Notes: a model not told the origin generated them from the sequence alone. DNA of 64,000 bases from Geobacteraceae bacterium (GCA_013336525.1 JAAXTM010000007.1:1-64000), one strand, 5' to 3'. Shown: positions 34,781-43,598, counted from the stretch's first letter. Translations and numbers: made by a program.

Positions 34781-35745
34781 AATGTGCTGTAATTATCCAG
34801 AAACCACTTGTACGCCCCTGTAATGCCATCGCGCAGTTCAACTGTATGATGCCACCCAAGCTCATGAATCCGCGAAGAATCGGCCAGTTTTCTTGGCGTT
34901 CCGTCTGGCTTGTCCGTATCAAAAATCAGAGTGCCGGTAAAGCCGACCACATCCTGCACCAGCAGCGCCAGATCACTGATGCTGATCTCCTGACCGGAAC
35001 CGACGTTGATCAGCGCCGGCGCAACCGGGTCATTCAACAGTGCCTGGTAGCGTGCGTCGTCAAGGTTCATCAAAAACAGGCAGGCGGCGGCCAGATCATC
35101 AACCTGAAGAAATTCACGCAGCGGCGTGCCGGTCCCCCAGATTGTGACTGATTCATCACCACGCTGCTTTGCTTCGTGAAATTTACGAATCATGGCCGGC
35201 AGTACGTGAGATTTTTCCAGATCGAAGTTGTCGTTGGGGCCATAAAGGTTATTCGGCATGGCCGACAGGTAGCTGGTGCCGTACTGCTGATTATACGAGC
35301 GGCATTGGCAGATTCCGGCAATCTTGGCAATCGCATAGGCGTCATTGGTCGGTTCAAGGGGGCCGGTCAGCAGATGTTCTTCCTTCATCGGCTGCGGAGC
35401 AAATTTGGGATATATGCAGGTACTGCCGAGAAAGAGGAGCCGCTTGACACCGTTCAACCAGGAGTTGTGAATGATGTTATTCTGAATCATCAGGTTGTCA
35501 TGAATGAACTCGCCCTTGTAGCTGCTGTTGGCGATGATGCCGCCCACCCTGGCTGCGGCAAGAAAAACGTATTCCGGCCGGTGTTCACGAAAAAATGATT
35601 CGACTTCGCTCTGGTTACAAAGGTCCAGCTCCGTTCGCGATCTGAGCAGCAGGTTACTGTATCCCGCGCCCTGAAGTTTCCTAACTATGGCAGAGCCAAC
35701 CATACCACGGTGCCCTGCTACAAATATTTTGGCATCAATATGCAT
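34777..35745 (-). CDS. fcl: GDP-L-fucose synthase
   Basis: An extended SDR enzyme of 322 residues that converts GDP-4-keto-6-deoxymannose to GDP-L-fucose by epimerisation and reduction. It has the NADP-binding GHRGMVGSAIVRKL (about 10-23), the catalytic Tyr-x3-Lys as YAIAK (about residue 138), the LFLGSTCIYP Ser/Thr region and MPNNLYGPNDNFD, which is typical of this family. The partner GDP-mannose 4,6-dehydratase was not found in the window. Its product would feed the alpha-1,2-fucosyltransferase at 29973-30863. Confidence 0.93.
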   Translation of the reverse strand: MHIDAKIFVAGHRGMVGSAIVRKLQGAGYSNLLLRSRTELDLCNQSEVESFFREHRPEYVFLAAARVGGIIANSSYKGEFIHDNLMIQNNIIHNSWLNGVKRLLFLGSTCIYPKFAPQPMKEEHLLTGPLEPTNDAYAIAKIAGICQCRSYNQQYGTSYLSAMPNNLYGPNDNFDLEKSHVLPAMIRKFHEAKQRGDESVTIWGTGTPLREFLQVDDLAAACLFLMNLDDARYQALLNDPVAPALINVGSGQEISISDLALLVQDVVGFTGTLIFDTDKPDGTPRKLADSSRIHELGWHHTVELRDGITGAYKWFLDNYSTL

Positions 35746-35795
35746 CTCTTTTTTAACCTCTGTTCTTAATAATAACTGCAGTTCAAATATTTATT

Positions 35796-36134
35796 CTATT
35801 CAGAAGGACTGTAACGTATAACAGTCGCCTTTTCGAGTGTGATCATCCCACCGGCCATCATACTGTCAATACGCGGCATAATGGCGTTGATCTTCTCCTG
35901 GCTGTCGACGACCTCCACGACAAGCGGAAGATCAGCTGAGAGATCCAGCAGTTTTTGCGTATGACAGACCCGGTTGGCCCCGAATCCGCAGACTCCGCGC
36001 AATACTGTTGCACCGGCGAAACCCTCACTCCGCAGCAGCTCGACCAGAGCTTCATAAAGCGGCTTATGTTCGAAGCGGTCGCCCTCCCCTATGAATATCC
36101 GCATCAGCACCTGTTCACCAATCAACTTTGTCAT
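35796..36134 (-). CDS. DUF190 family protein next to crcB
   Basis: A small soluble protein of 112 residues of the DUF190/UPF0166 type, with an ACT/PII-like pattern: MRIFIGEGDRFEHKPLYEALVELLRSEGFAGATVLRGVCGFG, then LPLVVEVVDSQEKI. Members are often encoded beside fluoride channels, probably as regulators. The start at 36134 follows AAAGGA; a longer reading from 36224 would overlap crcB. It lies 10 bases from crcB on the same strand. Confidence 0.85.
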   Translation of the reverse strand: MTKLIGEQVLMRIFIGEGDRFEHKPLYEALVELLRSEGFAGATVLRGVCGFGANRVCHTQKLLDLSADLPLVVEVVDSQEKINAIMPRIDSMMAGGMITLEKATVIRYSPSE

Positions 36135-36144
36135 AACGTATCCT

Positions 36145-36522
36145 TTACGCCAGAGTTCTAACCGTAACAATCCCAAGCCAGGTAAACAGGAGGCAGACCG
36201 CGACACTTCCCATAATATTGGCAAAAGCCACTAGAAACCGGCCATCCTCCAGCAGCGAGAATGTTTCATAACTAAACGTGGAAAAGGTTGTCAAACCGCC
36301 AAGAAAGCCGACTGTCAGCCCGAGTCGCAATGTATCGGGAATAACCGTACTGCGCAGTCCGAGCTCCATTATCAGCCCGATCATGTAGGCACCTATAATG
36401 TTAACCACAAAGGTGCCGAATGGAAAGGCACGCCCCAACAAACTGTAGATCCAGCCCGAGAGGTAGTAGCGGGTAAGTCCGCCACCGGCGCAGAACAGGG
36501 CTATTGTCGCAGCTGTCTTCAT
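36145..36522 (-). CDS. crcB: Fluoride channel CrcB/FluC
   Basis: A four-helix membrane protein of 125 residues that exports fluoride as a dual-topology dimer. The signature GFLGGLTTFSTFSYET, with the Thr/Phe fluoride track and the central Na+-binding glycine region, is visible at about 75-90, and GTFVVNIIGAYMIG near 35-48 carries the conserved Asn. It follows nikR after five bases and precedes the DUF190 gene by ten. I looked for a fluoride riboswitch upstream and did not see one. Confidence 0.93.
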   Translation of the reverse strand: MKTAATIALFCAGGGLTRYYLSGWIYSLLGRAFPFGTFVVNIIGAYMIGLIMELGLRSTVIPDTLRLGLTVGFLGGLTTFSTFSYETFSLLEDGRFLVAFANIMGSVAVCLLFTWLGIVTVRTLA

Positions 36523-36527
36523 ATCGA

Positions 36528-36944
36528 TTAAAGATCCTCGCCGGTAGTGGTCAAAACAAGCTTGCCATGCTTGACCCCTTTGACACTGATCAGTTCATTG
36601 GCTATCTGTTTCACCAGCCGGACTGTACCGCGAATAACCAGCACTTCAAGGCAGTTGTGGGCATCAAGATGGACGTGCAGTGTTGAAACTATCTGATCAT
36701 GATGTGCGTGCTGGTGGTCAGTCAGCTTATCGGCAAGATCCCTTACGTGGTGATTATAAACCAGCGTCACGGTGCCAACCGCTTCCTGGTCCTCAGCCCC
36801 GCAGCGTTCCTCAACCAGTGACGCGCGAATGAGATCACGAATCGCCTCGGAGCGGTTCATATAACTTTTCTGCTCTATCAGCTGATCAAAATTCTGCAAC
36901 AGCTTTTCATCAAGCGAAATGCCAAACCTTACCGTCTGTCCCAT
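36528..36944 (-). CDS. nikR: Nickel-responsive regulator NikR
   Basis: A protein of 138 residues with an N-terminal ribbon-helix-helix ([18 protein letters not shown], about 5-45) and a C-terminal ACT-type nickel-binding domain. The metal ligands are recognisable: His77-region (YNHHVRDL), His88-90 region (HQHAHHDQ) and the [18 protein letters not shown] segment with His and Cys. In the presence of Ni(II) it binds operators and represses uptake genes. It is divergent from cbiQ-cbiO at 37284, a plausible target. No clear NikR operator was found by eye in the gap. Confidence 0.93.
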   Translation of the reverse strand: MGQTVRFGISLDEKLLQNFDQLIEQKSYMNRSEAIRDLIRASLVEERCGAEDQEAVGTVTLVYNHHVRDLADKLTDHQHAHHDQIVSTLHVHLDAHNCLEVLVIRGTVRLVKQIANELISVKGVKHGKLVLTTTGEDL

Positions 36945-36976
36945 GCCACGCCTCCTGTACCTTAATATCCGCGCGC

Positions 36977-37005
36977 ATCCTAGCCGATTTTTTATAAAAT
37001 GTCAC
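36977..37005 (-). promoter_or_regulatory. Candidate sigma-70 promoter of nikR-crcB
   Basis: On the minus strand GTGACA (37005-37000) and TAGGAT (36982-36977) are spaced by 17 bases, and AGGAGG follows before the nikR ATG. The match to consensus is fair (four or five of six at each box). Confidence 0.4.
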
Positions 37006-37110
37006 GATTTGGGGCATTCCCGGTTTTTCGTGTAATCATTTTTGGATTTGTGCTACAAATTGCGTCTCTTTTCAGTATTAAGAGTACTAACAAACTTAGA
37101 AAGACCGTTG

Positions 37111-37259
37111 AACCGCCGAACACGCAGATGAACGCCGAGAAGACAAAGCATTATTCAAAAAGACAACCTACCTTTTTGATTAAACCGGTTTTTATTACAA
37201 GCCTTCCTCTGCGTGTATCGCTTAGAAGCGCCTACTTCTGGCTGCGTTCATCGGCGGTT
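37111..37259. repeat. Degenerate inverted-repeat element between nikR and cbiQ
   Basis: AACCGCCG (37111-37118) and CGGCGGTT (37252-37259) form the outer ends. Inner partly matching arms (CGCAGATGAACGCCGAG against the complement of TGGCTGCGTTCAT) follow. This ending type, with CGCAGATGAACGCCGA, is common in dispersed intergenic repeats of Proteobacteria. It fills the 340-base gap between the two divergent genes; an 88-codon reading frame across it (36999-37265) has no coding character. Confidence 0.5.
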
Positions 37260-37283
37260 AACTAGTCTTAAAGGTGCACCGTC

Positions 37284-38096
37284 ATGGCATCAATATCTGC
37301 AGCAGTAATAGATTTAAAACGGCTTGAATTGCTGGCAGACAGCGATTCACCAGTTCACGTTATAGACGCACGTGCCAAAGTGCTTGTGACGTTTGTATTC
37401 ATCGTAGCTGTTGTTTCGCACAACAGCTACGAACTTGCACGACTGCTCCCATTCTTTATCTTCCCGACCGTCATGATTGCGCTTGCCGGCCTGCCGATGC
37501 TCTATCTTGCCAGGAAGATTGCGCTCATCTCCACCTTCGCGTTGATGGTCGGAATCTTCAACCCGGTTTTTGACCGAACAATATTGTATCAAATTGGCCA
37601 GTGGGGAATATCCGGCGGCTGGATATCGCTGCTCTCACTACTCATCCGTTCCATGCTGACTGTCGGGGCGGCATTCATCCTTGTTGGGACAACCGGTTTT
37701 ACAGCCGTCTGCCAGGCTCTTGAAAGATTGGGAATGCCACAGCTTTTCGCCATACAGCTGCTCTTCCTGCATCGTTATATTTTCGTCCTTGCTGATGAAA
37801 CCGGCAGGTCTTCGCGTGCACGCGAACTTCGTTCGTGCGGCAGAAAAGGGCTCGGAGTGGCCAGCTTCGGCTCGCTGGTGGGTCACCTGCTGCTGCGAAC
37901 CTGGCAGAAGGCGGAACGTATTCATATCGCCATGCTGGCACGCGGCTTTGTCGGACGGTTCCATGCACACCGACAATCCAGTTTTGGCAAGGCCGAACTA
38001 TATTTTCTCCTGGGCTGGTCTTCTCTCTTTATTGTACTGCGCACGTTTGATGTCACCGGAACTCTCGGAACACTGATTACAGGAATATTTAAATGA
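37284..38096 (+). CDS. cbiQ: ECF transporter transmembrane (T) component, CbiQ type
   Basis: A protein of 270 residues with five or six membrane segments and the cytoplasmic ARGF motif region (RIHIAMLARGFVGRF, about 213-227), where T-components couple to the ATPase; a second Ala-Arg-Glu-like motif occurs as SSRARELRSCGRKG (about 173-186). This matches CbiQ/NikQ of nickel or cobalt ECF transporters. Its stop overlaps the start of cbiO by four bases. No substrate-binding CbiM/NikM gene is present next to it. Nickel is suggested by the divergent nikR. Confidence 0.87.
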   Translation: MASISAAVIDLKRLELLADSDSPVHVIDARAKVLVTFVFIVAVVSHNSYELARLLPFFIFPTVMIALAGLPMLYLARKIALISTFALMVGIFNPVFDRTILYQIGQWGISGGWISLLSLLIRSMLTVGAAFILVGTTGFTAVCQALERLGMPQLFAIQLLFLHRYIFVLADETGRSSRARELRSCGRKGLGVASFGSLVGHLLLRTWQKAERIHIAMLARGFVGRFHAHRQSSFGKAELYFLLGWSSLFIVLRTFDVTGTLGTLITGIFK

Positions 38097-38872
38097 GCCA
38101 TCACATCGTCGAGGCAAAGAACCTGCAGCATGTATATCCGGATGGCACCGTTGCCATAAAAGATGTTTCCTTTTGCATCACGCATGGCGAATCAGTAGCC
38201 ATTATCGGCGCCAACGGAGCGGGCAAGTCAACTCTTCTGCAGCATCTTAACGGCTGCCTTATCGCTACCTCCGGGCAGATCAGGATCGGAGACACACCGC
38301 TCTCCAAGGGCACACTGCCTGACATCCGGCGGACGGTCGGTATGGTTTTTCAATACCCGGATGACCAGCTTTTTATGCCGACAGTATTCGAAGATGTTGC
38401 CTTTGGGCCACTGAACCTGGGGCTTTCCGGAGATGAAGTTGACCAGAGGGTGGTTGAGGCTCTTGAACGCGTTGGGGCCGGACATCTGCGTACCAAACCC
38501 CCATATAATCTTTCCGGCGGTGAAAAAAAACGGGTTGCCATTGCCACTGTGTTGGCAATGGCGCCTGACATTCTGGTCATGGACGAACCGACCAGCGGAC
38601 TCGATCCTTTCGCACGACGGCAGCTCATTTCTCTCTTACGGGAATTTCAGCATACAAAAATTTTCACCAGCCACGATCTGGACATGGTTCTGGATCTCTG
38701 CCAGCGGACAATTATTCTGCATGAAGGGGTGATAATGGCTGATGGACCAACGGATGAAATATTCCAGAACGAGGAACTGCTGGCAGCCTGCAGGTTGGAG
38801 AAACCTTTTTCTATGCAGGGCTGCCCTGTCTGCAACGGAAAAACAAATACAAAATGTCATGATGCCGGCTAG
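38093..38872 (+). CDS. cbiO: ECF transporter ATPase component, CbiO/NikO type
   Basis: An ABC ATPase of 259 residues. It has Walker A GANGAGKST (about 41-49), the Q-loop VFQYPDDQLF (characteristic of ECF A-components), signature LSGGEKKRV, Walker B DILVMDEPT and the H-loop TSHDLDM. It pairs with CbiQ to drive nickel or cobalt uptake. The start overlaps the cbiQ stop. It ends two bases before a convergent gene with no terminator visible. Confidence 0.9.
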   Translation: MSHHIVEAKNLQHVYPDGTVAIKDVSFCITHGESVAIIGANGAGKSTLLQHLNGCLIATSGQIRIGDTPLSKGTLPDIRRTVGMVFQYPDDQLFMPTVFEDVAFGPLNLGLSGDEVDQRVVEALERVGAGHLRTKPPYNLSGGEKKRVAIATVLAMAPDILVMDEPTSGLDPFARRQLISLLREFQHTKIFTSHDLDMVLDLCQRTIILHEGVIMADGPTDEIFQNEELLAACRLEKPFSMQGCPVCNGKTNTKCHDAG

Positions 38873-38873
38873 T

Positions 38874-39395
38874 TTATTTTTTACCAGGGCCAAAAAAGGA
38901 AAGGATCGCATCGTCCAGATTTACCGCCTTGCTCTTTTCATCTGACGGTGCACTTTTTTGTGTCTTGGGATCTGGACTGTTTTTTGCCGGTTGTTGGGAC
39001 AAGTCAAACAGCATTGAAACATCCGATTTTGGCACGGAGACCGGCGCAGGGGTAGACGCTGGCAAATCTTGAACAGGTTCAACTTCCGGTTCCAGCATAG
39101 GTATTTCATAGTTTTCAATCAGCTGCGCTTTGAAGGAGAATGCTTTTTCGTCGAATTCACCCGATTTCAACCGCCGCATCATATCCTTATGCTGTTCTTT
39201 CATCAGTTCTTCTACAACGACTTCAAGGTTATCCATTCTCAGAATATCAGAATAGCTGGTTTTTTTTGAAGTAATGATCACCCCGCCCCGATACAGCAGC
39301 GTAATAATATGCGGATTGGCAACACCACTATCCTCGGTCTGGACGTGGAACACCTCACCTTTGTACGTTACATTATGATTAAATCCGAGGACCAT
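38874..39395 (-). CDS. Conserved hypothetical protein
   Basis: A protein of 173 residues with no function recognised. The N-terminal half (MVLGFNHNVTYKGEVFHVQTED, then NPHIITLLYRGGVIITSKKTSY) looks like a beta-rich domain. The C-terminal half is Pro/Ser/Lys-rich and probably disordered (about 100-173). No signal peptide or membrane segment was seen. The ATG at 39395 is preceded by GGTGG; an in-frame ATG at 39437 would add 14 residues. It stands alone, convergent with cbiO. Confidence 0.6.
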   Translation of the reverse strand: MVLGFNHNVTYKGEVFHVQTEDSGVANPHIITLLYRGGVIITSKKTSYSDILRMDNLEVVVEELMKEQHKDMMRRLKSGEFDEKAFSFKAQLIENYEIPMLEPEVEPVQDLPASTPAPVSVPKSDVSMLFDLSQQPAKNSPDPKTQKSAPSDEKSKAVNLDDAILSFFGPGKK

Positions 39396-39528
39396 AGCGC
39401 CACCTTTACCAAACCTTGCTTTTTTCGACGCTATCATATCAATTGAGACAATAGCAATCGGTTACTTTTCAACACAGGACAAGCAGGATAGTAGTTATTT
39501 TTTACGACAACAATGTATAAAACGGCCC

Positions 39529-41943
39529 CTATTTTGCCAAGAGAATCTTTATTTTTGCAACAGCCTCCATCGCGTCCTTTGCATACAGATCTGCACCGAT
39601 ACGATCAGCGTATTCCTGTGTAACAACCGCCCCACCCACCATCGTAAATGTTTTGATTCCTGCGCTGCGAAGCTTTTTCAGCACGTTGTCCATCTCTGAC
39701 ATGGTTGTTGTCATAAGGGCCGATAGACCGACTGCATCAACAGCGTGCTCTCTCGCTTTGGCGATAATAGTCGCAGCTGAAACATTCTTACCGATGTCAA
39801 AAACTTCAAAACCGTGGTTCTCCAGCAGGGTGCAGACAATGTTCTTGCCGATATCGTGGATATCACCTTCAACCGTCGCCATGAGAATTTTCCCAAGGCT
39901 TTTGAATTTCTCACCATGCATTTCCACTTTCAAGCGCGTAAACCCGATCTGCATGGTATCAGCAGACTGCATTACCTGAGGCAGAAAAAAGATGTTGCGT
40001 TCAAAACGCCTGCCGACCTCTTCCAGACCCGGCATAAAGCCTTTGTTGCTGATTTCCAGCGGTTCGAATCCTTCCGCCAGCGCCTGTTCTACGAGAGCAA
40101 CGATACCATCACTGTCACCGCCAATAATCGCCTGCGACAGACGTTCGAGGACGGTAACGGCTGTTCCGGCCTGCGGTGCCTGCTGAACGACGGTGTTCTG
40201 TTGATCACGATAGGCTTCAATGTAGGCAGCAGCCTGATGATCCCGATTGAGCAGCACCATTGCTGATCGCCATGCTGCCATCATCGGCTTGTCCTTGGGG
40301 TTTATGATGGCGGCATCAAGTCCAGCCTCCATCGCCATGGCGAAGAATGCGGATGAGATCAGAGGGCGTTGCGGCAGTCCAAACGATATGTTGCTGACCC
40401 CCAATACGGTAGAAAGTCCCAATTTATTCTTGACGAGACGAATGGCACGCAGCGTCTCAGCCGCCCGCTTCTGTTCGGCACTGACCGTAAGGGTCAGACA
40501 ATCGATAATAATGTCGTTATCTGGAATACCGATGCGACGTGCGGCGTTACGAATACGGCGCGCGACAGCAACTCGCCCCTCAGCAGTTTCAGGGATACCC
40601 TTCTTGTCGAGAGCCAGCCCGATTATGGCGGCACCGTATTTTTTTGCCAGCGGCAGAACCCTTTTAAGGCTTTTGGCTTCACCCGATACCGAGTTAATTA
40701 ACACCTTACCGTCAGCCGCCTTTAATCCTGCTTCCAGTGCGGCCGGGTTTGAAGAGTCAAGCACCAACGGTGCACTGACAGCACCGGAAACGCAAAACAC
40801 GGCCCGTTGCATGGCCAACGGCTCATCAATCCCTGGTGCACCGACGTTTACATCAAGGACTGTTGCGCCGGCCTCAACCTGTTCCATGGCTTCACGACGG
40901 ATGTAAGTGACTTTCCCTTCCTGTAATTCCTGCGAATAAAGTTTTTTGCCGGTCGGGTTTATACGTTCACCAATAATGGCCGTGGCTGTGCCGGCGCCAA
41001 CCGTAGCCCAGCCAGAGCGACTGGAGAGAAATGTCTTCCCGCTCTTTTGAACATCAGACAGCCAGACGTTCTTCCTGGAACCCAGTGCCAGTTTCATGGC
41101 ACGGATATGGGCCGGTGTCGTACCACAACAACCGCCGATAACACGAACCCCCAGGGCGATCATCCGCTCATGATACGCGACCATCTCATCCGGTGTACCT
41201 GGGAATACAGTACGATCACCAACCAACTGCGGAAGTCCGGCATTAGCCTGCGAGATCAGCGGCAAACCTGTCACCTGACGCATACGGCAGAGGATGTCGT
41301 ATATGCCATCTACACCCAAGCCACAGTTTGAGCCGACTATATCAGCACCGGCAGCAGTCAGAGTAATAGCAGCGGCTTCAGGAGGAGTTCCGAGAACTGA
41401 ACGCCCATTATCGTCAAAAGTCAGCATGGCGATAATCGGGATTGTGGCGGAGACCTCTCGAATGGCGATAACAGCGGCACGGCACTCTTTGATGTCAAGA
41501 AACGTTTCAAGGGTAATCAGGTCAGCACCGGCAGAAACAAGCGCTTCGGCCTGTTCACGAAAGGCCTCCTTCATCTGATCAAATGACACTTCACCGAGCG
41601 GCTCAACAAATTGACCGGTTGGCCCCATCGAAGCGCCGACATAGGCTTTGGAACCAGCCGCTTTTCGGGCAATTCCAACTGCGAGCGTATTAATCTCGAC
41701 CAGGCGCTCTTCCAGACCGTAGTGAGCCAGCTTGAATCTGGTCCCGCCAAAGGTGTTCGTAACGATTATATCTGCACCGGCATCGATGTAATCACGATGA
41801 ACCGAAGCGACCACATCCGGCATGGTAAGATTCAGCTCCTCCGGTGACTGCCCCGGCTGTAGCCCACGCTCCTGTAGCATCGTGCCCATAGCACCGTCCA
41901 GTATCAGTACCTGCTCCTGGATCGCCTCGCGAAATGGTTTCAT
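39529..41943 (-). CDS. metH: Cobalamin-dependent methionine synthase lacking the reactivation domain
   Basis: A protein of 804 residues with three domains: homocysteine-binding (about 1-290; zinc Cys in GSNCGLG and GGCCGTTP), methyltetrahydrofolate/pterin-binding (about 315-565; IGERINPTGKK) and cobalamin-binding (about 595-804), where His696 of Asp694-x-His696-x2-Gly699 (EGDIHDIGKN) would be the lower cobalt ligand. The C-terminal SAM-dependent reactivation domain of E. coli MetH (1227 residues) is absent, as in other short forms. The start overlaps the stop of the GerM-domain gene. A separate reactivase would be needed. Confidence 0.93.
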   Translation of the reverse strand: MKPFREAIQEQVLILDGAMGTMLQERGLQPGQSPEELNLTMPDVVASVHRDYIDAGADIIVTNTFGGTRFKLAHYGLEERLVEINTLAVGIARKAAGSKAYVGASMGPTGQFVEPLGEVSFDQMKEAFREQAEALVSAGADLITLETFLDIKECRAAVIAIREVSATIPIIAMLTFDDNGRSVLGTPPEAAAITLTAAGADIVGSNCGLGVDGIYDILCRMRQVTGLPLISQANAGLPQLVGDRTVFPGTPDEMVAYHERMIALGVRVIGGCCGTTPAHIRAMKLALGSRKNVWLSDVQKSGKTFLSSRSGWATVGAGTATAIIGERINPTGKKLYSQELQEGKVTYIRREAMEQVEAGATVLDVNVGAPGIDEPLAMQRAVFCVSGAVSAPLVLDSSNPAALEAGLKAADGKVLINSVSGEAKSLKRVLPLAKKYGAAIIGLALDKKGIPETAEGRVAVARRIRNAARRIGIPDNDIIIDCLTLTVSAEQKRAAETLRAIRLVKNKLGLSTVLGVSNISFGLPQRPLISSAFFAMAMEAGLDAAIINPKDKPMMAAWRSAMVLLNRDHQAAAYIEAYRDQQNTVVQQAPQAGTAVTVLERLSQAIIGGDSDGIVALVEQALAEGFEPLEISNKGFMPGLEEVGRRFERNIFFLPQVMQSADTMQIGFTRLKVEMHGEKFKSLGKILMATVEGDIHDIGKNIVCTLLENHGFEVFDIGKNVSAATIIAKAREHAVDAVGLSALMTTTMSEMDNVLKKLRSAGIKTFTMVGGAVVTQEYADRIGADLYAKDAMEAVAKIKILLAK

Positions 41944-42563
41944 CAGTGTGCCCCTTTACGTTTGGTTGCCGAGCCGACTGGACTCTTTACAGGTTCTGCC
42001 TGAGGGGACTCCTCCAGAGAATAGTCGGGCTGCAGCGGATCAGACAGATCGAGATGACGGAGGACTGTCTCTTTATTGCCATCAACGTTTAATTTAACAC
42101 TTTTTATCTGAGGGAAATTGGCGGCGATCGTATTAACGACAGAATAGACAGCCAGCATTTCGGCGGAACTGCCAGACGGCATCGCATCGAAAAAAGTACG
42201 ATTAAACTCAATTGTAACCTGATCCCCTTCGATAAGGACGGCATCAACAGAAGCTCCCGCCGGTACCGCTTCCTCAAATTCGCCAACGGGACCGCTCAGC
42301 AACTCATCAAGGATGTTTTCAAGACATGAGTTGCTATCATCACAAGGTTCAATCGATCGTGCTTCCCTCGCCAGCCGTGTACCATCTGCAGCAAAAAAGA
42401 GCGTAACCGTCCGGCAACCTTCTACTTGCTGCTGTGGTGGAGTAACCGGCAATTCATAGCTGGAACGATATTTTTGCCAGATCATGATACTAAAAAACAG
42501 TATAAAAACCAGAAATGGTATCACTATGCTGATTTTTATCTTTTTTCGCTGGTGAGTAGCCAT
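41943..42563 (-). CDS. Membrane-anchored GerMN-domain protein
   Basis: A protein of 206 residues. One N-terminal membrane helix (about 9-29) is followed by a GerMN domain (about 48-165; VTLFFAADGTRLAREARSI, then GPVGEFEEAVPAGASVDAVLIEGDQVTIEFN), a fold seen in germination and peptidoglycan-associated proteins. The C-terminal tail is Pro/Ser-rich. It lies between murI and metH with one-base TGATG overlaps. Together with murI this suggests a cell-wall role, which is inference. Confidence 0.82.
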   Translation of the reverse strand: MATHQRKKIKISIVIPFLVFILFFSIMIWQKYRSSYELPVTPPQQQVEGCRTVTLFFAADGTRLAREARSIEPCDDSNSCLENILDELLSGPVGEFEEAVPAGASVDAVLIEGDQVTIEFNRTFFDAMPSGSSAEMLAVYSVVNTIAANFPQIKSVKLNVDGNKETVLRHLDLSDPLQPDYSLEESPQAEPVKSPVGSATKRKGAH

Positions 42564-43381
42564 CAGACGATTACCCCCTCTTCATCAAGACTGACCTGAA
42601 ATACGTCTCCAAGCTTCCCGCCAAGAAAACGATTCCCGACCCGGACAAAACCGGCCGGTATGTCGCTTACATAATAACTATGGTTGCCCTTTTCAGAGGG
42701 GGGGCGAAGCAACTTTTTATCCGCCAGAATGGCGGCTACGGTAAGAGCCGTTTCTTCTGCAGAGTCCACCAGAGTGACGTCAGGCCCCATAACTTCAGCT
42801 ATCATTGTTTTTAACAGCGGATAGTGAGTGCATCCAAGCACCAGCGTATCAACGGCAGCGTCTTTCAGCTCCTGGAGATAGGTCTCTGCTGTCAACCGTG
42901 CCACCTGGTTGTCTGTCCATCCCTCTTCTGCCAGGGGAACAAAAAGTGGGCAGGCGCGGGTCAGAACCTCGGCATCAGGATTCAGGCGTTTGATTGCTCT
43001 GGTATAGGCGCTGCTGCGAATGGTACCTGAAGTACCGATGACACCGATCCTCCCGGATCGGGTCACCTGTGCCGCCCGGCGCGCCCCCGGCTCGATAACA
43101 CCAACTACCGGAATTGATAACGTCCGCTTGAGAGTTGGCAACGCCACCGCCGATGCGGTGTTGCAGGCCACAACCAGCAGCTTTATATCCCGCTTGATCA
43201 GAAAAGAGGCGATCTCACCGGCATATCGGGTTACCGTTTCGGGGGATTTGCTGCCGTATGGGACACGTGCGGTATCGCCAAAATAGAGCGTATCCTCCTG
43301 GGGAAGCACCTGCATTATCTCGCGCAGGACCGTCAACCCCCCCACACCCGAATCAAATATGCCAATTGACTTCCACGTCAC
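42563..43381 (-). CDS. murI: Glutamate racemase
   Basis: A cytosolic enzyme of 272 residues that makes D-glutamate for peptidoglycan. It has the substrate-binding IGIFDSGVGGLTVLRE (about 6-21) and the two catalytic cysteines of MurI, in VVACNTASA (Cys about 73) and LGCTHYPLL (Cys about 183). The GTG start at 43381 has GAGGT seven bases upstream. It is the first gene of murI-gerM-metH. Confidence 0.95.
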   Translation of the reverse strand: MTWKSIGIFDSGVGGLTVLREIMQVLPQEDTLYFGDTARVPYGSKSPETVTRYAGEIASFLIKRDIKLLVVACNTASAVALPTLKRTLSIPVVGVIEPGARRAAQVTRSGRIGVIGTSGTIRSSAYTRAIKRLNPDAEVLTRACPLFVPLAEEGWTDNQVARLTAETYLQELKDAAVDTLVLGCTHYPLLKTMIAEVMGPDVTLVDSAEETALTVAAILADKKLLRPPSEKGNHSYYVSDIPAGFVRVGNRFLGGKLGDVFQVSLDEEGVIV

Positions 43382-43422
43382 AACGACGTCACCTCGTGCA
43401 TTAAAGTACCTTCAAGAATTGT

Positions 43423-43448
43423 GAAGTATATACTTTTTTATATACTTC
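43423..43448. promoter_or_regulatory. Long A+T palindrome upstream of murI and glgC
   Basis: GAAGTATATA (43423-43432) and TATATACTTC (43439-43448) form a perfect inverted repeat with a six-base spacer of mostly T. It lies 42 bases from the murI start and 150 bases from glgC. It could be an operator or, because the arms are TATA-rich, a promoter overlap; it is too A+T-rich for a classical terminator. The rest of the 217-base gap shows no clear gene. Confidence 0.45.
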
Positions 43449-43598
43449 AGGCAAGCCATTTACAGCAATTTGTACCCAAAAAAACCCAGTTAACAATTCA
43501 AAATGGCTGATTGTTGATATTTACATATTTTTATGTTCAAGATCAGCATAATACGGTAAAGTTGCGCCTGAATTAGTTCCTTTATCAAGGGGGTGTGT

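Noticed and set aside
36999-37265. An 88-codon reading frame between nikR and cbiQ that might have been the missing CbiM part
   Set aside because: It overlaps the degenerate inverted-repeat element, has no membrane-protein pattern like CbiM and no ribosome site.
36945-37283. A fluoride riboswitch or NikR operator between nikR and cbiQ
   Set aside because: The crcB-motif core and a matching nickel palindrome were not recognised by eye.
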